The translations under genes were made by a program, and so were the position numbers. A stretch of DNA of 64,000 bases from Adiantum capillus-veneris (Eukaryota > Streptophyta > Polypodiopsida > Polypodiales > Pteridaceae), in contig CM043953.1 of the NCBI GenBank assembly GCA_014529385.2, positions 73,435,872 through 73,499,871 on the forward strand, given 5' to 3'. Below are positions 1 to 12,022 of the stretch, in pieces; position 1 is the stretch's first letter; every line of letters starts with the position of its first letter. The notes below the pieces were generated by a model. That model saw only the letters and a program-made list of their open reading frames with translations, did not search any database and was not told the DNA's origin.

Positions 1-1454
1 TTGGTCCAAAGTTTACAGGCGTGGCCCTAGGCATAGGGGGTGCCTGATATGGCATGTTATTATTAAATGGCATGGCTCCACTTGTATAAGAGCTTGGATA
101 ATGCCATTGTGGATTGTAAGCTCTTGGAATAATCGGAGGTGTAGGAGCTACATGAGGCTGAGGTACGACAGGTGCACACGATTGATACATACATGTAGGT
201 ATAGTTGGGGGCACTGTGCTACTAGGCATCGGCGCAGTGTTAACAAATGAACTCCATGGTGTACTTCTTGTCATGCTCACCACTGGGATATGCATGGTAG
301 CCGCAGTGTCATTAAGAGAAAGATGAGCTAGATCTGAGAAGGTAAAGCTGCCACTTGTGGGCTCAGATTGTACTGAGGCTCCTGGCGAAACAACATATGG
401 AGGATCAATGGGGCTCACTGAGGGAGTCTCCATTTGTGATAGGGTTGGTTGGTTGGCCTTTCCCGTATCCAAGAATCTCATTAGGCCTGTTGAAGGCATG
501 TTGATCCCTGTGTTCTGTCTTTCTAACTCGACAATCCTATGGAGGACATCACAGACTTTCTGTTGTTGCTCATCTATGCTAGTAGCACCCGATGTGGATT
601 GTAGAACATCTAACCAACCCACATGATAGGTGTGTCTTGTGTACCGATCAGTTAAAGCTTCTGCTTGTAGGTCATACTCCCAATTTTTGTTTAGGAATAT
701 CCCATCTAGGCCTGGCATGCTGGAGGTTTCCCTCGAAGTGGAAGCATTATTGCTCCCCATCGCTTACCCCTCCGTGACTGCTACCTTGGGAGCACTCGGT
801 TGCTCAGCTGGCATGATTTTTGTCATAGGAGCCTTTGCTTTCAGGGCTCGAATTTGTTCTAGCCTTCGTAGGTTCTCAATTTCCCTCTCCCTTGTTGCTT
901 GCATATAGCGTTCGATCTCTTGCACTTCGGCAAGACTCCTACCATCGGGTAGTAAAACCTCAGAGGGAGATAGTCCTAAAGGATCAGGAGGTGCAGTGGA
1001 TGGAACATTCACATGCACACTCTCAAGAAGAATAGGGTCTATTTTGGGCATGAATGACGAATTTACTTCCCCACTCCCTTCATTTATTTCATTAACCGCA
1101 TGTTCGGAGCGAGTGGCTCTACTAAGGGTCTCTTTTAAGCGGCTAAACACGCTGGACCCGAGCCGTGGGCCCATGGCATGCATGTCTTGACTTGAACTAT
1201 AAAGGGTTTCGTGTAGGATACCCCTCCATGAATTCGTAGTCAGAGGAAGAATCACTAGACGCGATATGAGGATCTTGGGTCACGCTACCTTGAGTCCCGG
1301 CCGAAGGTCCAGAACCTAGGGTGTAGGAATAATGGGTGCCCGCGTAAATGGAGGCACTACCAATATGCTCGTGCTCTAACACTCGTCCAGAGCATAGGTT
1401 CATATGACTTGGATCCCCTAGAAGTGTCAGTGAGTGCCTGTGAAGGCTGCTCAC
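1..1454 (-). pseudogene. Ty3/gypsy-type gag, partial, runs off the left edge
   Basis: Reading leftward, an ORF from 1255 is interrupted by a single in-frame TAA at 764-766. The same frame then stays open for about 253 codons to base 1, so the gene continues outside the window. The upstream start region (ATG near 1454) is in another frame and joins through a frameshift near 1225. The N-terminal part has a charged helix rich in Arg/Glu (the ERYMQATREREIENLRR segment), and the C-terminal part is Pro/Met/Tyr-rich. This fits a plant LTR-retrotransposon gag. The location supports it: it lies downstream, on the minus strand, of a tRNA-Asp-type primer site and LTR-A. No zinc knuckle or pol is in view. 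The gag call is from composition and context, not a catalytic motif. Confidence 0.6.
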
Positions 1455-2465
1455 CTAGTATTTTTGGGTGTTTTGCAACCCAAGTCTTTTCTTAATTTTT
1501 TTTTATTTTTTGATTTTTTGGTCCTTTTTTTCTGACCCAGCTATAGAATAGAACGTATGATAGCTCAAAACAAGCGTCTCGGTCAGAGGGACCTGCCGTG
1601 CTTTATAGCCCTCCGTTTGGTCACTTTATGCCCTCAGAATCCCTAAAACCGTCAATTTCTAGTAGGGAACTAGGCCCAAATTAGAAAGTCTAAGGGTGCA
1701 AGTGGGAAGAGAAGGGAGGCGAGTGGAGGACTTTCCCCACATGCTGTCATTCCCTCTTGAGGGGGTAGGGTATATATATAAGAGTGAGTCTAGTATATAT
1801 CATAAGACTGAGGACTGAGGCCTGGGCCTGGGCTTGGGAAAATGATCCCGATCCCGATCAAAATTTTAGTGTAGCCCCCCAGTCACTCACGCTTAAATAT
1901 TTTCGGTTTTTTTTTTTCATTTTTTCTTTTACTTTTTTTTTTTAAAAAAAGGCGACGACCGCTCGCGGTTTAGGTGACCCTTTCTTGGCCACACACTGTC
2001 AACACCTACCTAACCTCTGTGTCAACAGCTCACAGACAGCTCACTACCTTATCTACTTACTAACAATGCTACTAACCACTAACTAATCTATTAACCACTC
2101 TGCTAACTGCTTATTGACAGTGGGCTAACTGTCCACCTACTTCCTCTCTCACTACCTTACTGTGCAAAGTCTGTGTGCAGGCAAACCTTGACAGAAAACT
2201 GTGTACAGACTGTGTGCAAACAGAAATTTCTAACTGCCTTCCTACTTATTCATTCACTGCGAACAAGCTAACGACTACTAATTGTGCAAAGACTGTGTGC
2301 AAACAGAAAACACAACATTATGCAAAAATCACAGAACTTGCAGACAATACAGAAATTAACAACTTGCAGAAAAATAACTCATTCCTCTTCCTCTTCCTCT
2401 TCTTTCCTACTACAAACAACTCATAGGAGAAGCACAAAGTGCCTCTTGGGCTTAGTGCAGGGCGA
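1455..2465 (-). other. untranslated leader of the minus-strand gypsy element
   Basis: This ~1 kb lies between the primer site and gag and has no convincing ORF. It carries T-rich tracts near 1494-1530 and 1908-1955, and repeated short themes on the plus strand (gtgtgcaaac, ctaactg, actacctta) between 1990 and 2330. Its primer-proximal end resembles the sequence next to the other two LTR-A copies (aagcacagagtgcc and similar). Confidence 0.45.
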
Positions 2466-2484
2466 ATCCCTGGCAGCGGCGCCA
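2466..2484 (-). promoter_or_regulatory. primer binding site, tRNA-Asp type
   Basis: On the minus strand this reads TGGCGCCGCTGCCAGGG, close to the complement of the 3' end of plant tRNA-Asp (TGGCGCCGTTGCCGGGG). It lies about 4 bases inside the LTR edge, as expected. It fixes the element's orientation (minus) and the 5' LTR as the one to its right. Confidence 0.7.
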
Positions 2485-2488
2485 AAAA

Positions 2489-2922
2489 TGTGCGCTCCAC
2501 TAAATTTCCGTCTCCACTAATGTTCTTTCTCACATCTCCGTCTCCACTAAATTTTTGTGTGAGCTTGGCTATTTGTACTGCCTTACTTCTAGGCTCTCTA
2601 TCAAGCGTGTTACGCATATTCTCAGCAATAGATCGACCTATAGCTTGAGCAAATGTTGCCAAGTCACCTAAGTGAGCAGGCATCGTGTGTGCGCTCCTTG
2701 CCGCACTGTCGAAGCAAGGGCCTTGCCTAACACTGTGTGCGAGCCATAGACGGCTCCAAGCACACAACTAGCTTAACTAGTAAGCTCAAAAGAGGGCAAT
2801 GGTGTGTCACTCACCGCTCTATGCTCCTGCCGTGGAGGATTCCTTGCCGCGAAGAAGAAGGAGACGCCACTACGTCGCGCTCAACCGCTTCGCCGCCGTC
2901 GTGCCGCCGCAATGCTCGATCG

Positions 2923-2993
<71 letters not shown>

Positions 2994-3316
2994 GGAGGTG
3001 AAGAAGAAGAAGATGGAGATGGAGATGGAGCAAGAGCACTCTTCTATTGCACAAATGAGAGAATGAGTGAATTTTAGGTTTAGTTGGCTTTTATATGAGC
3101 TCACCCCATTCACACTTGGGCGCCCATGCTTAGCCAACTAATCCCTTGAATGTCCCAGTTAGAGTGCGCCTCTCATTGGCGATCACTCTTACCCTTTTCC
3201 TATTGGACCGACAAGCCCGGTACCTGACTCTACCAAATAAATAATACAATGTCCACCGTAGGTTACAACGTCCGTCTCGTAGGTGATAGGGTGTCCGTGA
3301 GCCGTGAGGGTTAACA
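2489..3316 (-). repeat. LTR-A copy 1 (5' LTR of the minus-strand gypsy element)
   Basis: It is bounded by the primer site on the left and ends in ...GGGTTAACA; on the minus strand it starts TGTTAACCC and ends CACA. Two shorter relatives at 4143-4735 and 13000-13622 share the middle and right parts: the GTGTGCGAGCCA...GGCTCCAAGCACACAAC block, the CT/CA microsatellite, and the block around CTTGGGCGCCCATGC and GACCGACAAGCCCGG. This copy has extra sequence near its left end (about 2495-2690). Confidence 0.7.
2922..2992. repeat. (CT)n(CA)n compound microsatellite in LTR-A copy 1
   Basis: A short CT tract runs straight into a long CA tract. The same compound repeat sits at the same place in the other LTR-A copies, with different CT and CA lengths. 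Confidence 0.95.
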
Positions 3317-3420
3317 CCGTGGGTGGAGGTGCTCCAGAGACTACATGTGGAGTAGGTATTGGCATTGGGCTTGGTGCATAGGAAGCCCTTGGGTTCCACG
3401 TTGGGCACGATGTCATTAGG
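3317..3420 (-). pseudogene. gag-like proline-rich scrap
   Basis: On the minus strand this encodes a Pro-rich stretch (APSPMPIPTPHVVSGAPPP) similar in style to the C-terminal part of the gag at 1-761. It abuts the LTR-A copy 1 edge, so the LTR may have inserted into an older relative. Too short for a firm call. Confidence 0.35.
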
Positions 3421-3868
3421 AAAATTTTGAACTCATTTTTGGGCCTTTTAAGAGTGCCACATCATCAAAGTTGTACAAAAGAAAGCAACCCGGTAGAGCC
3501 CTCTAAATATTGCTTAGAACCCCATGATATGCACCTATCATTGGAAAGTTCTTGAAAAATTGATTCTAAAGAGCCAAGGTCCGAAAAGTTTGGATGACTT
3601 CTATGAAAGTCATGCCATTTTTTTTCAATCAGCCAGGTTTTGTTACCGTTACGGTAATCTAAAATCACCTTTTTCTAGATCTACATGAAGGCAATGTCTG
3701 ATACATGCATGCTATATATCAATAGATAGCATTTGAAGAGTAGATTCTAAATATCCAACCTTCGACAAGTTTGGATCTTATTTGCAAAAAATTTACCGAT
3801 CCCCACTTTTTGAAAGCTATGCCACATCAACAATTCTTACAAGGCCCATTTTTGAGTCCAAACTTTTC
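3421..3868. other. unassigned non-coding stretch
   Basis: AT-rich sequence with no ORF, RNA gene or element end recognised. Its two halves share themes (AAAGTTTGGAT, gattctaaa, agtgccacatca and related), so it may be a decayed internal repeat. Confidence 0.3.
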
Positions 3869-4048
3869 CTAATGTGTGCCATGTGGTGGTCCAAAGTTCA
3901 TATGTGTGGCCCTAGGCATAGCAGACATCGGATGTGACATGCTAATGCTAGCTAGTATAGTCCCATGGAAATAAGAACTTGGGTGTTGTGGTTGTGGAGC
4001 ATAGGTAGTTGAAACAATGGGAGGGGTAGGGACTACATGAGTACGAGG
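3869..4048 (-). pseudogene. gag-like fragment related to bases 1-165
   Basis: It shares a run of motifs with the left edge of the window: ggtccaaagtt, gtggccctaggcata, catgcta, agctta/agaacttgg, and gtagggactacatgag. The minus-strand reading gives Pro/Ser/Tyr-rich sequence ending in PMSAMPRATHMNFGPP, matching the PMPRATPVNFGP ending at base 1. It is a truncated second copy of the same gag region, directly joined to leader and primer-site sequence at 4049. Confidence 0.6.
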
Positions 4049-4124
4049 ACCCTCCTTCCTTACCTTTCCTACAATTGAAATTGCACCACAAAAGAAGCAC
4101 AGAGTGCCATTCAAGCTTAGTGTA

Positions 4125-4138
4125 TGGCAGCGGTGCCA
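4125..4138 (-). promoter_or_regulatory. primer binding site remnant, tRNA-Asp type (unit 1)
   Basis: The minus strand reads TGGCACCGCTGCCA, one base off the site in unit 2 (12982-12995) and close to that at 2466-2484. It sits four bases from the LTR-A edge. Confidence 0.55.
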
Positions 4139-4142
4139 AAAA

Positions 4143-4377
4143 TGTACGCGTATGTCGCACGTGTCAATGCAAGGAACTTGCCGATACACTGTGTGCGAGC
4201 CACAAATGGCTCCAAGCACACAACAAGCCTAAACTAGTAAGCTCAAAGATGGCGTTGGTGTGTCACTCACCGCTCTATGCTTCCTGTCGTGGAGGATTCC
4301 TCGCCGCGAAGAAAAGGGAGACACCACTACGCCGGCTCAACCGCCTCGCCGTCGTCATGCCGCCACAATGCTCGATC

Positions 4378-4427
<50 letters not shown>

Positions 4428-4735
4428 GCATACACACACACACAAGGAGATGAAGAAGAAGAAGATGGAGATGGAGCAAGAGCACTCTTCAATTGCACAA
4501 ATGAGAGAATGAGTGAATTTTAGGTTTAGTTGAATTTTATATGAGCTCGCCCCATTCACACTTGGGCGCCCATGCTTAGCCAACTAATCCCTTGAATATT
4601 ATAGTTAGAGTGCGCCTCTCATCGGCGATCACTCTTACCCTTTTCCTATTGGACCGACAAGCCCGGTACCTGACTCTACCAAATAAATAATACAATGTCC
4701 ATCGTCGGTGATAGGAATGTGCATGAGGGTTAACA
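4143..4735 (-). repeat. LTR-A copy 2 (unit 1)
   Basis: On the minus strand it begins TGTTAACCC and ends CGTACA, with the primer-site remnant just beyond. It is shorter than copy 1 (593 versus 828 bases) and carries a CT-rich microsatellite at 4379-4443. The internal region on its primer side is cut after about 90 bases, so this is an LTR with a short piece of leader rather than a full element. Confidence 0.7.
4379..4443. repeat. (CT)n(CA)n microsatellite in LTR-A copy 2
   Basis: About 45 bases of CT followed by CACGCATA and a short CA run. The same interruption occurs in copy 3, so copies 2 and 3 share a more recent history than copy 1. Confidence 0.95.
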
Positions 4736-5542
4736 CTAGCCATATATCTCTCTCTCCCTTTGATAAGATGACAATATTGCCTCTTTTGGTGCCCCTTTAC
4801 ATTGCAATACTCATAGCGGATGCCCTTCCACCTCTATACGCCAAATTTAGGACGAGTTTTCCCATCTCCATATCACCTTGATTCAATGTTGGTCTCCTCC
4901 TCCCAAGAATGCGTACTATGAAACTCCCTTATCTATTGTTTTTCTTTCAGAGCATTGCCCTTCAGGTAGTGTGGGTTTGAATTTATTTTAATGCTTGTGT
5001 TTATGGATCATAGGTACAACGGGGTACTACACTATTCAATTTCACCACCTTCCTATCTTGTAAATGCTTTGATAAATGTGAGCCTTAATTTTGGCTTGGT
5101 TTTAAGGGAAGTAAATCCCAAGAGGAAGTAAATCCTTGACCTTGCAAACAGGTACCCATTTGACTAGGTGGGATTTCTAACATGACCTAGTCTGACTAGC
5201 TGGAGGAGCGGGATGTGTGTTGTCTTGAAACCCTTTCCTTTTTAAAGGGGGGGATTTCTATCCCTCACTTATACTTGCAATTTCAATTTTTTTGATTGCC
5301 AAAATGAGAGAATTTGAGTTTTTTTTACTGTATGAAGGGAACACATGTTGAATGGTTGAACTTCTGAGGCTTGTTGACTTGCTTTATAATTAAAATGGAA
5401 GTCTTCACTCAATGTAACCATCATGGATTTTGGGGAGGCATCTTCCTTGCAAATTTTTGCTTTAAAAATGAGCTGAAAATGACCTAATTTTGGTCCAAAG
5501 TGGCAAAATGGCCCAAAAATTGACACATCAGCTCATAGTGCC

Positions 5543-5603
<61 letters not shown>

Positions 5604-6319
5604 TAGCTTTTGAGGGGGGGGGAACCCTACAATGTTCCCCTTCTGTTAAATTCCCTTCATGGTTGCTCAATTTATGTGTAAGGCAATCCCACCTCTTCGC
5701 AATCTCGTATTTGAGCTTGTAAGGGAGTGAATTAGGGTTTCTTTTCATCAAAATGGTGTGTGGGATTCAATATGGAAGCTCTTAAATCTTTGAAAAATAA
5801 AAAAATGGTCGTCGTGAAGGTGAAATCTCGTGTATTTCTTTCAATTGTTTGAAGTTACGACTATGTAATTGGGGGCGATGCTACATGATTCCATTAAAGA
5901 GGTTTGGGATTTGAATGGGATTTGTACTTGTATAAGAGTTGAGGTTTCATGACTAGAAGCTTAGTGTGTTTAATTGCTATTTTAATAAAATTGGATATGA
6001 ATTGGTGATCTGTCCATCACAAACTCGACTACAAAAACAAGCAGATTCCAAGCACAATAGGAAAGAGGATTTGTGTATTCTTTGTCACGATTGCTCTTTG
6101 ACTTTAAAACATCTTTAAGAAGAGGGTTAGAGATTCTCCATAAACACTTTTTCACTAAGTGTTTGTGATTCTCATTACAAAATCTCACAGCCAAAGATCT
6201 CACACCTTCCTAGCTAGACTACACAACTTCTCAACATTCTTGGTGAACCCGACGTAAAGCAGCTAGGGTGAGGGTTCAAAAACTTTTTTTCAAAGATTTA
6301 AATACAAATAATTAAATCT
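4736..6319. other. non-coding spacer before the degenerate gypsy element (unit 1)
   Basis: No convincing coding sequence. It holds a (GA)n tract at 5547-5600 and, near 6240, TTGGTGAACCCGACG, which sits 80 bases before the gag start and could be a primer site. If so, much of 5750-6235 could be the 5' LTR, but no second copy of it was found to confirm the ends. Confidence 0.35.
5547..5600. repeat. (GA)n microsatellite (unit 1)
   Basis: About 54 bases of pure GA. The matching place in unit 2 (14434-14460) has only about 25 bases, so the tract changed length after the duplication. Confidence 0.95.
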
Positions 6320-7193
6320 ATGGATCAACAAGAGAAACAGGGCATGTGTGATTCTATGCTTGACAAGCTTGTTAAGGGCATGCAAGAAATGAATTTAAAG
6401 CTAACGAGGCTTGCAGAGAAACAATATCCTGCAGGGTAGAAATCCCAAAGAAAAGAAGGATTTGTGCATAGATTCATATGGTGTAATAGAATAGATCATG
6501 GCATAAGGGATTGTGATAGCTTCACTGATGCCTTGAAAAGAGATCTTATATTTTTTAAGGATGGGAAGATCCATCTTCCAGAGACAGATATGCCATTAGG
6601 AACTAACTTTATAAATGGGGTATGGGGAAGTTAGTGGAGGATATGGCAAGCAGTCATGCCATCTCTACAGTGGAGGTTACTACCTATGGGGCAAAGATAC
6701 AGTTGATTCCAAAGAAAGGTTCAAAGACTACTTAGGATGTTTTTGAGGAGGTCAATAGCTTGTGGCCATATGCAATGGTGTCATCTAAAAAAGGGGAGGT
6801 AACTAAATAGGTATTCATGCATGCCTATCTTGAAAAATTCCATAACAATGAAGCAGTTGTGGAAGAGAAGCATAGACATGAGAATGGAGATGTAGGTCCC
6901 TCTACTTCAAAGAGGGTTACAAGAGCTGGAGGAAGAAAGGATCCTGGACCTTCTTACGAGGATTCACCACATGTGCCTCCTCCTCTTGAGGTTCCTATGG
7001 AGGAACCATCTAAAGAAGAAAGAGCAAGGAAAAGAAAAAGCAAAAGGCCGTACATACAGACTGCAATCTAACATTGAATCTCCCACAAACTTAAAGCAGG
7101 TACTGGAGGAAAGGTTTTTAAATAGTAAAGATGACTTTACCTTGGGCAAAGTTCTTGGCATAGCTAGTGCAAGTTTCATGAGGAAATTATACT

Positions 7194-7403
7194 ATATCAT
7201 AAAAAGAAAGAGGCAAACTCTCGCTGAGTCTATTCCTCCACAATCTTAGGGTGAAGGAGAATCATTAAAGGTACAAGGGATAGTTAAGGTTGGCTGATAG
7301 ATATCATAAAAAGAAAGAGGCAAACTCTCACTGAGTCCATTCCTCCACAATCTCAAGGTGAAGGAGAATCATTGAAGGCACAAGGGATAGTTAAGGTTGG
7401 TTG
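7194..7403. repeat. ~103-base tandem duplication inside the gypsy pol (unit 1)
   Basis: 7194-7296 is repeated at 7301-7403, beginning ATATCATAAAAAGAAAGAGG in both, with a few substitutions. The same double block is in unit 2 (about 16054-16263), so it predates the large duplication. Confidence 0.85.
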
Positions 7404-8731
7404 CAAGGAGTTTTTAACAAAAGAAGAGAAGAAGTGTTTTAAAGAAATTCTTTCCATACATGTTTAGGGTTTTTCTTTTCAGCCACATGAGATAGGGCGT
7501 GTTGATCCTAGTGTTGTTGCACCTATGGTGATCTTCACTATCCCTGATGTAACTTGGAATCTACATCCAATCCTGGTTTTGAAAGCACATTTGCCAAAGT
7601 TGAAGATTAGCATGGGTATTTTGGAGCCTTCTTGAGTGCCATATTCAAACATGTGGTTCAATGTGCCTAAGAAGAATAGAGCTTTGCGGTTCATACATGA
7701 CATACAACCTGTGAACAAGGTTATCATCAGAAATTTGGGTACAGGACCAATAGTGGATGAATTTACAGAGGCGTTTGCAGGAAGATCAATTTACTTAATG
7801 GGCGATCTCTATTCACGGTACGATCAATTTCAGCTAGATGTTGAGAGTGGAGATTTCAAAAGTATGAAAACACCTCTGGGACTGGTAAGGATGTGTACCT
7901 TATCTCAAGGAGCAACAAATTAAGCTGCACATATGATGAATGGGATGAACAAGGTTCTACATGACTTCATACCTTAAATCACAATGCCATTTCTTGATGG
8001 TGTGCCTATCAAAGGACGTGAAGACAAAGACAAACATAAAGCTATGGATTCGAGGGGATGTCGTAAGTTTGTTGCAAACCATATCAAATACTGTGAGAAT
8101 ATTTTGTCACGGTTGGAAGAAGTTGATCTTATTATATTAGGACAAAAGTCTGTATATCGAGTTACTGAAGTGGTGATTGTGGGGCAGATCTGTGGTCCTT
8201 ATGGTAGAAGGCCTTGTCCAAAAAATATGGATGAAATCAAATACATGAAAGAAACATGTACAATTGTAAATGAAGTTTTAGTATTTCTTGGTGCTTGCAT
8301 CTTCTATCTTGCTTGGATACCACATTATGCACATGTAGCAAATTCTCTTTAAAGTTTGTTGAGAAAGAATTAGAAGTTTCAATGGGAAGAAGAGCACACA
8401 AAAGCCATGAGGAAGCTAAACATGCTACTTCTTTCAGCACCAACCCTAAGAAAGCTAGACTCTGCATGTGAAAGACCTATTGTTGTGACATTGGACACGA
8501 GTCCTATAGGGACAAGATGGGCAATAGGGCAAGATGATGACAACGGGAAAAAGGTATGTGGTGAGATTTGGAGCCAAGGTTTTGAGTTCTCACCAATGAG
8601 ATTATGTGCAAGTACAGATTGAATCATAGGGAGTGATCACAAAATTGAGATGTGAAAAGGAGTACTTGATAGGGAATCATTTGTTGTTGAAACTGATTGT
8701 TTTTCTCTTCTTGGAATGATAAGAAATTTTT

Positions 8732-8890
8732 CAACTCGTGACGTTGCTATGCTGCAATGGATAGCCTACATAAAGTCCTTGAATCCCGAGTTCAAGCATA
8801 TTGCTACATAAAGCCTACAACTCGTGACGTTGCTATGCTGCAATGGATAGCCTACATAAAGTCCTTGAATCCCGATTTCAAGCATATTGC
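8732..8890. repeat. 73-base repeat, offset 86, in the RNase H region (unit 1)
   Basis: 8732-8804 recurs at 8818-8890, both starting CAACTCGTGACGTTGC and ending AAGCATATTGC. It is also doubled in unit 2 from 17588. The repeated reading frame encodes the MLQWIAYIKSLNPE segment of RNase H. Confidence 0.9.
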
Positions 8891-10099
8891 ATGAAAGGAC
8901 AATCCAACGGTAGATATGCTATCTAGGGCAAGGTATGAAGATGAAGAGGACATGATTGTTGAGGGAGATGATGTAGGTACAAAGTTTTACACTATTTCTC
9001 ATGCAAAGACTAATCATGAATGTTTTGTATCTTCATTTTAATCCTTTTCAGAGGAACTATATGAGGGTGAATGGATCTTGATAAGTCACTACTTAAGTAC
9101 CCTGCAGAAACATGATGATTGGACATAGCAAAAATTTAAGAGGATAAGAAGAAAATCATATGGATACATCTTGAAGGATGGCTACTTATGGAAGCATCCT
9201 AAACAAAGAGATGGAACACCATTGTTGATAGTGTGAGATAAGACTACTCAACAAGAGATTGTCAAGGCGTTCCATGAAAGTTTATGGATAGGACATCGAG
9301 CTGTATGTGCAACATTTGCCAAAGTAAAAGAAAGGTATTAGTAAAAAGGTGTGTATAAGGATGTGGCTAAGTTTGTGGAGTCTTGTGTGGAATGCCAAAT
9401 GTATTCAAATGTATGGCATCGTGATTGACTACATCCTACTTATCCATTGGCCATACATTATAAATGGGTTGTAGATTTGGTCACAATGCCTTTGGGACTT
9501 TGGAAAATGAGGTATTTGGTGCTTGCAAGAGAAGATTTGTCTACAAGTTGAAGGGCGTGCATTGCGGACAAAACAAAATCGGTATGTAAATTCCTTCTTG
9601 AAGATGTGATCTATCATTATGGATTTGTGGGAAAAATAACTAATGATAAATGAGAATTGGATGCTGACAAAGCAAGGGAATTCTTTTCTAGGATGAGCAT
9701 CAAACTAACTTTGACTTGTGCTTATAACCTAGAGGGCAATGGCAAGAGTGAAAGAGGACATCCTCAAATAATTAAAGCTTTGGCTAAGGTTTGTAAAGTC
9801 AATCTTGGAGAGTGGCCAAGGTTACTGCCGTTTGCATTATGGGCTAATCGTATTGACACATAGTTCAAACATTGGCTATATGCATGTTGAATTGATGTAT
9901 GGTCAAAAACGTGTGATTTCAATTGAAGATGTAGTTCTTACATTGTTACGAGACTGGGCACCCTCATGTTGCATAAGGTTAATTGCAATTGGGATAGTTG
10001 GCTTAATGGTTAATTATGTGTTGTCTATTTGAATTTTACTAACAGTGAGTGCATGATGGTTTGTAGATTGGAACTTTGGGAGTTGACGGGGAGGCACCA

Positions 10100-10497
10100 G
10101 CAAATAATAATTCTCTCGATCATTTTATCCTAGCATAAAACTTTAGATCTTTTATCAAGAAGCCACTATGGCTCCTTTTTAAATAGGATAGTGAGAACTT
10201 ACCCTAAGAGGATCATGCACTAAGTAGTGTGTACCACTCATAACTAAAGTGGGACTAAAGTGTAAAAGAGAGGCCTCTAATTTTTGGCACCAATAATAAA
10301 TCAAGATATCAAATACCAAACTCCACAAGAGGTGTCGTGGAGTTTTGGGCTATGATCGTTAGGCCTTTCTTGTGTAGATGCTCTCAATTTTCCATCTCCC
10401 CTCTCTTAAGCTACTATGTGTTTGTTGTGTACTCCCTAATCAAGTCTACATCTTCTCTTCCATGTTCTTATAGCTTTTCTCTATCAATTCTATGCTC

Positions 10498-10539
<42 letters not shown>

Positions 10540-10654
10540 TAGGGGGGGGGGGGGTGTGCTTGGAAATTGGAGAAAGAGGTTGACAGGTTGATGGGGATGT
10601 ATGTGAGCAAGTGTTGAATTGTTCTAAGCAACCGGTATGCCCGTTCTCCCAACA
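10100..10654 (+). repeat. LTR-B, 5' copy in unit 1 (left edge approximate)
   Basis: The right end CCCAACA is followed one base later by the tRNA-Met primer site. The last ~290 bases match 24483-24762, the 3' LTR of the same element family. The left edge cannot be fixed, because the 3' copy is truncated and no flanking duplication was found. It contains a (GT)n tract (about 10497-10538) and a run of 13 G (10542-10554). Confidence 0.65.
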
Positions 10655-10655
10655 G

Positions 10656-10667
10656 TGGTATCAAAGC
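10656..10667 (+). promoter_or_regulatory. primer binding site, tRNA-iMet type, one mismatch (unit 1)
   Basis: TGGTATCAAAGC here, against the canonical plant TGGTATCAGAGC that unit 2 retains at 19534. Its position one base after the LTR end is standard. Confidence 0.75.
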
Positions 10668-12022
10668 TTTGGTTTGAGTTATCGGCCCAAAATTTTCAAT
10701 TTGGAGAGGATCCTCGATTGGTAGATTAATCGACAAATTTTACTGACTGAGAACATGGTCGGGTATGTCCAAAGCTTAATTTGAGATAAATTGCTAAATT
10801 TGGCAAATTTGTGAAGATATGCGGACAAGCAATCGAGAACGAAGTGTTACTGAAGAGCTTTGGGCTCGAGAGAATTGGCAATTGAAATCGATATTAACAA
10901 GAAATTTATGAATCAACGACATGAATTTCGTAAACTAAGATGGATTGTGAGGGGCTGCAAAGAAGGATTTGAGAAGACATCGAATTTTGAAAAGCTTGAA
11001 TTGAATTGATGATTCGGGCTTGACATAGAGAAGTCTTAGAAGGAGCTTGAGCGGAAGTCAAGGTTAAGAATCTTGGCATTGGGAAGCGTTAAAAGAAGAG
11101 AATCAAGGGCTTCCCCCAAGGACCCAATCCACGTGTGTGTTAGACAAGTGTGATAACCAACTACACCACAAGATCTCCTCTTCATGAGATACCACCGCGG
11201 GAACAAACCCTTGCAAGCAAAAAGCTGAACCCGACGAGCTCCATCAAACCCTACATAACTAATACTGACGGCATCACCCTAGGCTTTGGAGTGTTATTGC
11301 CTTCCACCTCGCGGTCCAAAAACGACCACAGGCATCGCCATCTTCCCAACCACTCTCGCACACTGTCTCCTTCCGTCTCTGCACACGCTGCCATGCTTTA
11401 GTGCATATGTACACACCTAAGTTAATAAAAGGTGAGGTTTTTAAAAAAATTCATAAAGGCCATCCCCTTTTAAGAGGGTATTCACCCTATTCAATTTTTT
11501 GGACAGTCGACGACCCAATCCGTAGCAGCTAATCCTGAGCCCCTTTTTGGCCACCCAACATCAAAAAAAAAATCTTTGTTGTTCCCAAAGAAATTTCATC
11601 CCTTACTTCACCGATCATCAACAGCATTCTCACTGACCGCCATACCACTTCAAAGCTTGCTCAAGCTACGTCGTTTGCAACTACCTCCGCTGACCGTACC
11701 AATTCAATTTTATGGTGAACATAACATAAATTTCTGATTCTATTGCCCTTGCTTTTGGAATACGGGAGATTGGATGCCACGAACTCAACCGACTCGCAGA
11801 CCTACCATCTGACCGCTCACTTTTTCAACAATTTCCTCACACACCGCCATTATGGATTGCACACCAATGCGATCTTTAAGCTAAGTACATATTATTTCTG
11901 CTACTTCTTTTACTCTCTCTCTCACTTATTTTGCATACTGCATCTGTAAATATCTCCATATAGCCATTTTACATTTAAAAACACACAAAAAAGGGGGGGG
12001 GGGGGAAAGAAAGCATGCAATC
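10668..12022 (+). other. leader of the LTR-B element (unit 1)
   Basis: About 1.35 kb between the primer site and gag, with no convincing ORF. A 13-base G run sits at 11993-12005, about 20 bases before the gag start; its unit 2 counterpart is 23 G. Confidence 0.5.

Larger units (their letters stand above)
6320..10080 (+). pseudogene. degenerate Ty3/gypsy gag-pol (unit 1)
   Basis: The order of recognisable parts is gag start at 6320 (MDQQEKQGMCDSMLDKL), a knuckle remnant near 6470-6510 (WCNRIDHGIRDC, first Cys missing), RT core at 7636-7923 (VPKKNRALRFIHDIQPVNKV, then DLYSRYDQFQLDVESGD and TPLGLVRMCTLSQGATN), RNase H near 8470-8620 (VTLDTSPIGTRWAIGQ), the region before integrase near 9100-9420 (KDGYLWKHPKQRDG, ECQMYSN), and integrase core at 9470-9860 (NGKSERGHPQIIKAL, WPRLLPFALWA). 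Stop codons and frameshifts interrupt every domain, so it cannot make protein. It contains two internal tandem duplications, listed separately. The integrase tail is missing here because LTR-B sequence follows. Confidence 0.85.

Noticed and set aside
4376-4430. Open frames made of Leu-Ser or Arg-Glu repeats, here and at 2922-2992, 13205-13330 and 29817-29851
   Set aside because: They are translations of CT/GA microsatellites and have no coding signature.
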